A stretch of 37,438 nucleotides of DNA from Bacteroidales bacterium. Lineage in GTDB: Bacteria; Bacteroidota; Bacteroidia; Bacteroidales; JAADJA01. Below are positions 33,379 through 37,438 of the stretch, piece by piece. Under the pieces are notes generated by a model. That model saw only the letters and a program-made list of their open reading frames with translations. It was not told where the DNA came from and did no database searches. The stretch spans positions 1 through 37,438 of the forward strand of contig JAGQVE010000039.1 of the NCBI GenBank assembly GCA_020438105.1. Direction: 5' to 3'. The position numbers and the translations under genes are program-made. How positions within the stretch are numbered: the first letter of the stretch is position 1; each line of letters starts with the position of its first letter.

Positions 33379-35922
33379 CTATTGTTTCACAAACTTCACA
33401 AAATAAACCTTCTCCGAAACAATTAACTTTAATACATAAACGCCACTGAGCAGGGAATTCAATTCTATTTGAAATACATTTTCCTTTTTTATCTCAGCAG
33501 AAACCATTACTTCACCTTCCAAATTAACGAGGGAATAAAAAGCTGTTTCTTGTGTTTTGTCAAAATGTATTTGTATAAAATCATGCGCCGGATTAGGATA
33601 AATTGAAAAGGGCAAAACCAAATCCTCAGCCACTCCCGGTCCCGGCGATACCTCAAGAACTGCCACAACCGAGGTATCGATATTACATTCATTGGAAACA
33701 ATGCACCTGTAATTTCCAATATCATCCGGCCCCACACCATAAATAGTATAGGTGTGAAAAACAGCACCAGGAATATCCACCCCATCCTTTTGCCACTGGT
33801 AATTTATGGGCAGCGCTCCCACCACCGACTGGTTAAAAATAACCGTATCACCATCATAAGCACTGATGTCCTCCGGCCCGGAAACCACCATCGCTTTGGG
33901 TTTGACACTTAACATAATGTCGTTGCTTTTGGCCCATCCTGCTCCGTTGAAAACTTCGCAATGGTAAATACCGCCCTCATAAATCCCAGGGGATTCAATG
34001 ATAAATGTGGGGTCGGTTTCACCTTGTATGGGCATATCGGTTTTATACCATTGGTATTGGAGGCTGTCGCCGATGGCATCCACGAAAAACTCATGCGTTT
34101 GTCCTTCACAAAGCGCTGTATCTCCAATTTGATTTTTGATGAAAGGGGCCAAATATCCGATCTGATCGGTTTTAAAAATTACACCAGTTTCCCCAGTACA
34201 GAATGCCTTGCTACCGTAAATACTCATATCGTAAATATCTTTTTGCAACAAAAAGTTTTGCTCCACCCAGGTAATTCCTCCGTCTTTAGTATGATATGCA
34301 TTTCCATTTCTACCGCAAGCCCATCCATGTTGTTGATCTTCGAATTCGATGGAAATAACAGACTGACTGTAGGAAACTTCCCATTGAACATTCCAGGTGT
34401 TTCCACCATCTGTTGTACTTAATATCACCCGATTTCCGGCTATCCAGCCAAAATCTTCATCAACAAAACAAACATCCATCAGGTGAAAATCCGTTCCTGC
34501 TTCTATTTGTTCCCATGTCTCCCCAAAATCATCAGTTCTAAAAATTACACCATTATTTCCCACACAGCAAGCCTCACTACTTGATAACAATTCCACATCA
34601 TTGAGGTTAGCAAATGCGGGTATTGATGTATTTGTCCAGGTAATTCCACCATTATTGGTACTAAAAGCGATTCCCTGTCCGACAATCATTCCCTTCTGAC
34701 CATCAAAGGAGATGGCATTTAAGTGCTGAAATGTTCCGATTGAAGTTGTTTCCCATGTTGCGCCTTCATCATTCGAAAAAGCAGCAAACCCATTGTTACC
34801 TACAATCCAAACGGCTGTATTTGTTCTAAAGATTACATCATTTATATTTTCGTCTGTACCTGAGGCCTGGAATGTCCATGACGTTCCTCCATCAGAACTC
34901 GAATAAATTAATCCGTTATCTCCAACAGTAAAAATTTTGTCCTCATCAACTATAAAAACCGCATTAAAATTATCTGATGGGCCACCTTGGGCTATTTGCC
35001 AGTTTTCTCCCAAATCGAAGGAACTATTAATTGACTGATCCCCAACAACACAAATGAAATCATCAATGGGGTAAGTAACCCTTGAAGGTCCGTTAAGTGC
35101 TGGATAGCTCTCTATTTTCTCCAGGCTTAAACCACCATTCTCAGCTTTATAACAATCGGAACCGATATAAACAAACCCGCTTAATTCATTATAAAACCGG
35201 GCAGCCCAAACATTACCGGCAGGCACATCACTAATGGAATCCCAGGTGGCTCCACCATCTGTGGTTCTGTAAAAGAGGCTTTCATCACCCGTAACCCATC
35301 CATTCAAATCATCCAAAAAATAGATATCGTTCACATCCTTGTAATACCCAAAATCTATTACTTGCTCCCAATCCTCACCACCATTTGTTGAATGTAAAAG
35401 CATATACCTGTTCCCTGCCCAAATAGTTTGATCATCCAATGCAAAGATTTCATTAAACCAACTGAATGAAGTATGGAAATCGGACCATGTTACGCCACCA
35501 TCTTCAGTTCTATAAAAACGACCATCATTGCCTCCTGCAAATCCAATATCCTCATCCAGGAAATAAATCGAATAGAACCAACTAGACTGATTATGACCTA
35601 AAATCCGCTCCCAGTTATTACCACCATCTTCCGTTTTTAGCACCTCTTCTCCGCATATATAACCTATTTGCGAATCAACAAACCAAACACCAGAAATATC
35701 ATCATTCAACAAGGTATTAACCTGATTCCAGGTTTGAGCACCATCTAAGGTGTAGATCAATACCCCTTCATCTCCACAAGCCCAGCCCTCTTGCGTATTG
35801 ATAAAATGGACATCGTTGAAATCAACCAGTGGTGGCATAGGATTGACTTGTTGCCAGATAGTTTCTGCTTTGAGGGTACTTAAACTGAGAAACAAATAAA
35901 GAAGGATAAATATCTTTTTCAT
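33379..35922 (-). CDS. Large secreted Asp-box (YCF48-like) protein with Ig-like domains and T9SS type A sorting domain
   Basis: This 847-residue protein has a signal peptide (to about residue 19). At least 13 Asp-box repeats follow (residues ~20-600), such as TEDGGVTW, TTDGGATW and SSDGGTSW, each near a GWACG- or VGNNG-type strand. This is the beta-propeller pattern of YCF48/BNR proteins. Two Ig-like segments follow (QYQWYKTDMPIQGETD and NYQWQKDGVDIPGA). The T9SS sorting domain starts near residue 770 (FSIYPNPAHDFIQIHF). It is likely a surface-exposed or released binding protein; the ligand is unknown. It starts 13 nt after the preceding gene in the same direction. Confidence 0.9.
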   Translation of the reverse strand: MKKIFILLYLFLSLSTLKAETIWQQVNPMPPLVDFNDVHFINTQEGWACGDEGVLIYTLDGAQTWNQVNTLLNDDISGVWFVDSQIGYICGEEVLKTEDGGNNWERILGHNQSSWFYSIYFLDEDIGFAGGNDGRFYRTEDGGVTWSDFHTSFSWFNEIFALDDQTIWAGNRYMLLHSTNGGEDWEQVIDFGYYKDVNDIYFLDDLNGWVTGDESLFYRTTDGGATWDSISDVPAGNVWAARFYNELSGFVYIGSDCYKAENGGLSLEKIESYPALNGPSRVTYPIDDFICVVGDQSINSSFDLGENWQIAQGGPSDNFNAVFIVDEDKIFTVGDNGLIYSSSDGGTSWTFQASGTDENINDVIFRTNTAVWIVGNNGFAAFSNDEGATWETTSIGTFQHLNAISFDGQKGMIVGQGIAFSTNNGGITWTNTSIPAFANLNDVELLSSSEACCVGNNGVIFRTDDFGETWEQIEAGTDFHLMDVCFVDEDFGWIAGNRVILSTTDGGNTWNVQWEVSYSQSVISIEFEDQQHGWACGRNGNAYHTKDGGITWVEQNFLLQKDIYDMSIYGSKAFCTGETGVIFKTDQIGYLAPFIKNQIGDTALCEGQTHEFFVDAIGDSLQYQWYKTDMPIQGETDPTFIIESPGIYEGGIYHCEVFNGAGWAKSNDIMLSVKPKAMVVSGPEDISAYDGDTVIFNQSVVGALPINYQWQKDGVDIPGAVFHTYTIYGVGPDDIGNYRCIVSNECNIDTSVVAVLEVSPGPGVAEDLVLPFSIYPNPAHDFIQIHFDKTQETAFYSLVNLEGEVMVSAEIKKENVFQIELNSLLSGVYVLKLIVSEKVYFVKFVKQ

Positions 35923-35935
35923 GATTTTAGGTTAT

Positions 35936-37438
35936 TTAGTTTTTTATAAAACGTGCAGAATTCAATGAATCTTCGGTTTTAATTCGCATCATGTAAAATC
36001 CCTTTTCCAGGTTTTGAATATTCATATTCACTTGATCGAGGCTTACTTTATATTCATGTAAAACCGGCTGACCAACAGCATCAAAAACTGTAATATCGTA
36101 GGGTCCTGAAATTCCAGTTATTTCAACTTTGATTTTATCAGAAGCCGGATTAGGATAAACTTTCAAGGATATAGAAATAGTTTGGGGCTCCCTAACTTCC
36201 TGGAATAATTCATTGTTGTTTTCAAACAAATCCCGGATATAAGCGGCTCTTTCCTTTAAAAGCAAAGCCGACGACCATGGATCACCATCATAAGCCCTTG
36301 CCCAGGGATAGGCAAAATCAAATTCGAAACTTTCGCCGGAAGCAAGGTCGAAGGGGCCGATAGAGCCCAAACCTCGCCGATCATTGGGATTTGCTCCTGA
36401 TTCTTCATCACTCCAGTAAAAACCATTTTGATTGTATCCACCATTGGGCCATAAGCCATAAGTTCCATAGTTCACAGGATCGGTATCACGAGGGAACATG
36501 TAACGACATTCAGGACCAACTGAACCAATAGATGGGTGGCCATATGCACCATATTGAAGTTTAACACCATCAATCCATATGCTTTGCATATATGAATAAT
36601 AATGCGGTGCAATTCCCGGATCAGAAGAAAATGATGCCCCTCCGCCATTAAAATAAATAAAGGAACTCATACCAAATCGCTCGTTATCTACAATACCATC
36701 CCCGAATCCCAGGCCATTGACCGCTTCGGAACAAATCAGATTCCCAAGGTTATCATATTTGGGATTGTCAATTTCATCCGGTTCGATGAAGGGTCCGCCC
36801 AACAACATAATTCCCTGTGCCGGTGGATTGGCGCCGTATGCAAGCGAATCATTCTCATTTCCGTCAATAGCTTCACCATTATAAGTAAAGTACATTCCGT
36901 TTCGTACATCGCACTCTATCCGGTCGTCCCAACCGTAACCGAGATAGGTATCCGTGAACAAACCCAGGTAAACATCGTGGTAGTTGGTATCCGATCGATT
37001 GATGATTTTATAATTAAAAAATATAGTATTCCACAAGGCCGAATCGGCCGGTTCATCATAAGCATAGGCCATAGCATGGATCTCAATTCCCAAAGGTAAT
37101 CCTTCGGTTTCAGAATGAATTTCCCTTGTATCATTTAACACAAAAAATACAGACTGATCTCCTTTTATGCGGGGAGCATCACCCTGCATGGGTTCATAAA
37201 TTCCATTTCCATTTTGGTCGAAGAAGGGGGCAATTTGTTCTGATTCACCATTTTCAACATCGCCGTTTCCGGGCCAGGTAAATATATCTTCTAATGGTTC
37301 ATAACCGGGTTGCCACCAGTTGGCCTGGTGAAATTCAATGTCGCTGCGATTCAGTTTCCAGACATGGAACCAGCGAATATCAAACAACGAATCATAATTA
37401 TTGGAAACCGGTCCGTGCCAGTAATCTTCACCAACCTG
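35936..37438 (-). CDS. Secreted T9SS type A cargo protein, N-terminus beyond the window
   Basis: The reading frame stays open to the window edge (500 residues visible). The apparent start at 37387 is a TTG inside the frame, preceded by codons for VSNNYDS, so the real start lies outside. The C-terminal ~80 residues are a T9SS sorting domain (VYPNPASDKIKVEITG, LEKGFYMMRIKTED). The middle has DQNGNGIYEPMQGDAPRIKG, an Asp/Asn-rich loop that may bind calcium, and long beta-rich stretches. It probably shares a transcript with the large Asp-box gene, 13 nt downstream. I do not recognise the central domain. Confidence 0.85.
   Translation of the reverse strand, partial: QVGEDYWHGPVSNNYDSLFDIRWFHVWKLNRSDIEFHQANWWQPGYEPLEDIFTWPGNGDVENGESEQIAPFFDQNGNGIYEPMQGDAPRIKGDQSVFFVLNDTREIHSETEGLPLGIEIHAMAYAYDEPADSALWNTIFFNYKIINRSDTNYHDVYLGLFTDTYLGYGWDDRIECDVRNGMYFTYNGEAIDGNENDSLAYGANPPAQGIMLLGGPFIEPDEIDNPKYDNLGNLICSEAVNGLGFGDGIVDNERFGMSSFIYFNGGGASFSSDPGIAPHYYSYMQSIWIDGVKLQYGAYGHPSIGSVGPECRYMFPRDTDPVNYGTYGLWPNGGYNQNGFYWSDEESGANPNDRRGLGSIGPFDLASGESFEFDFAYPWARAYDGDPWSSALLLKERAAYIRDLFENNNELFQEVREPQTISISLKVYPNPASDKIKVEITGISGPYDITVFDAVGQPVLHEYKVSLDQVNMNIQNLEKGFYMMRIKTEDSLNSARFIKN

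Overview
The window is a chromosomal segment from a member of the Bacteroidota, probably an environmental Bacteroidales-like lineage. It encodes at least five proteins with type IX secretion (T9SS) C-terminal sorting domains, four of type A and one of type B. It also carries a Porin_10-type porin, the uppS-bamA-OmpH-OmpH order with a DUF6089 protein and nadK beside it, a glycine-lipid acyltransferase pair, and several -7 promoter elements of the Bacteroidota form TAnnTTTG. The genus cannot be fixed from the sequence alone.

Layout, left to right. Positions 1-617 are the end of an rRNA operon: the 23S 3' end, a spacer with two hairpins, 5S rRNA and a strong terminator. Next come a porin, a small KTSC-domain protein, an AtoE-type short-chain fatty acid transporter, two T9SS cargo proteins (one with 24-residue leucine-rich repeats) that share their 3' tails, and an ALDH7-type aldehyde dehydrogenase. 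Positions 8.7-14.1 kb hold a molybdate/tungstate locus. A plus-strand operon encodes a binding lipoprotein, an unusual lipoprotein with two molybdopterin-oxidoreductase-like domains, a permease and an ATPase. Divergent to it are a ModE-type DNA-binding protein and a YdcF-like membrane protein that appears to carry an inserted CBM60-like domain. A bidirectional terminator separates this locus from glyA.

Positions 15.6-19.3 kb carry an M16 peptidase pair (one catalytic, one not) and a type B T9SS protein. Positions 19.4-29.6 kb are a long minus-strand block of envelope and housekeeping genes: two OmpH/Skp chaperones, bamA, uppS, a DUF6089 protein, nadK, a second Omp85-like protein, a CBS protein, rsgA and a cupin. 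A plus-strand Nudix gene is followed by five ~106-bp imperfect palindromes in tandem (30145-30661). Then, on the minus strand, come engB and the aminolipid acyltransferases glsB and glsA, a 49-bp repeat array (33229-33345), a large Asp-box/Ig T9SS protein, and a second T9SS protein cut by the window end.

The main theme is envelope biogenesis: outer-membrane insertion (BamA, OmpH), undecaprenyl lipid supply (UppS), aminolipid synthesis (GlsA/GlsB) and T9SS cargo. The most unusual items are the two odd proteins at the molybdate/tungstate locus and the two intergenic repeat arrays.
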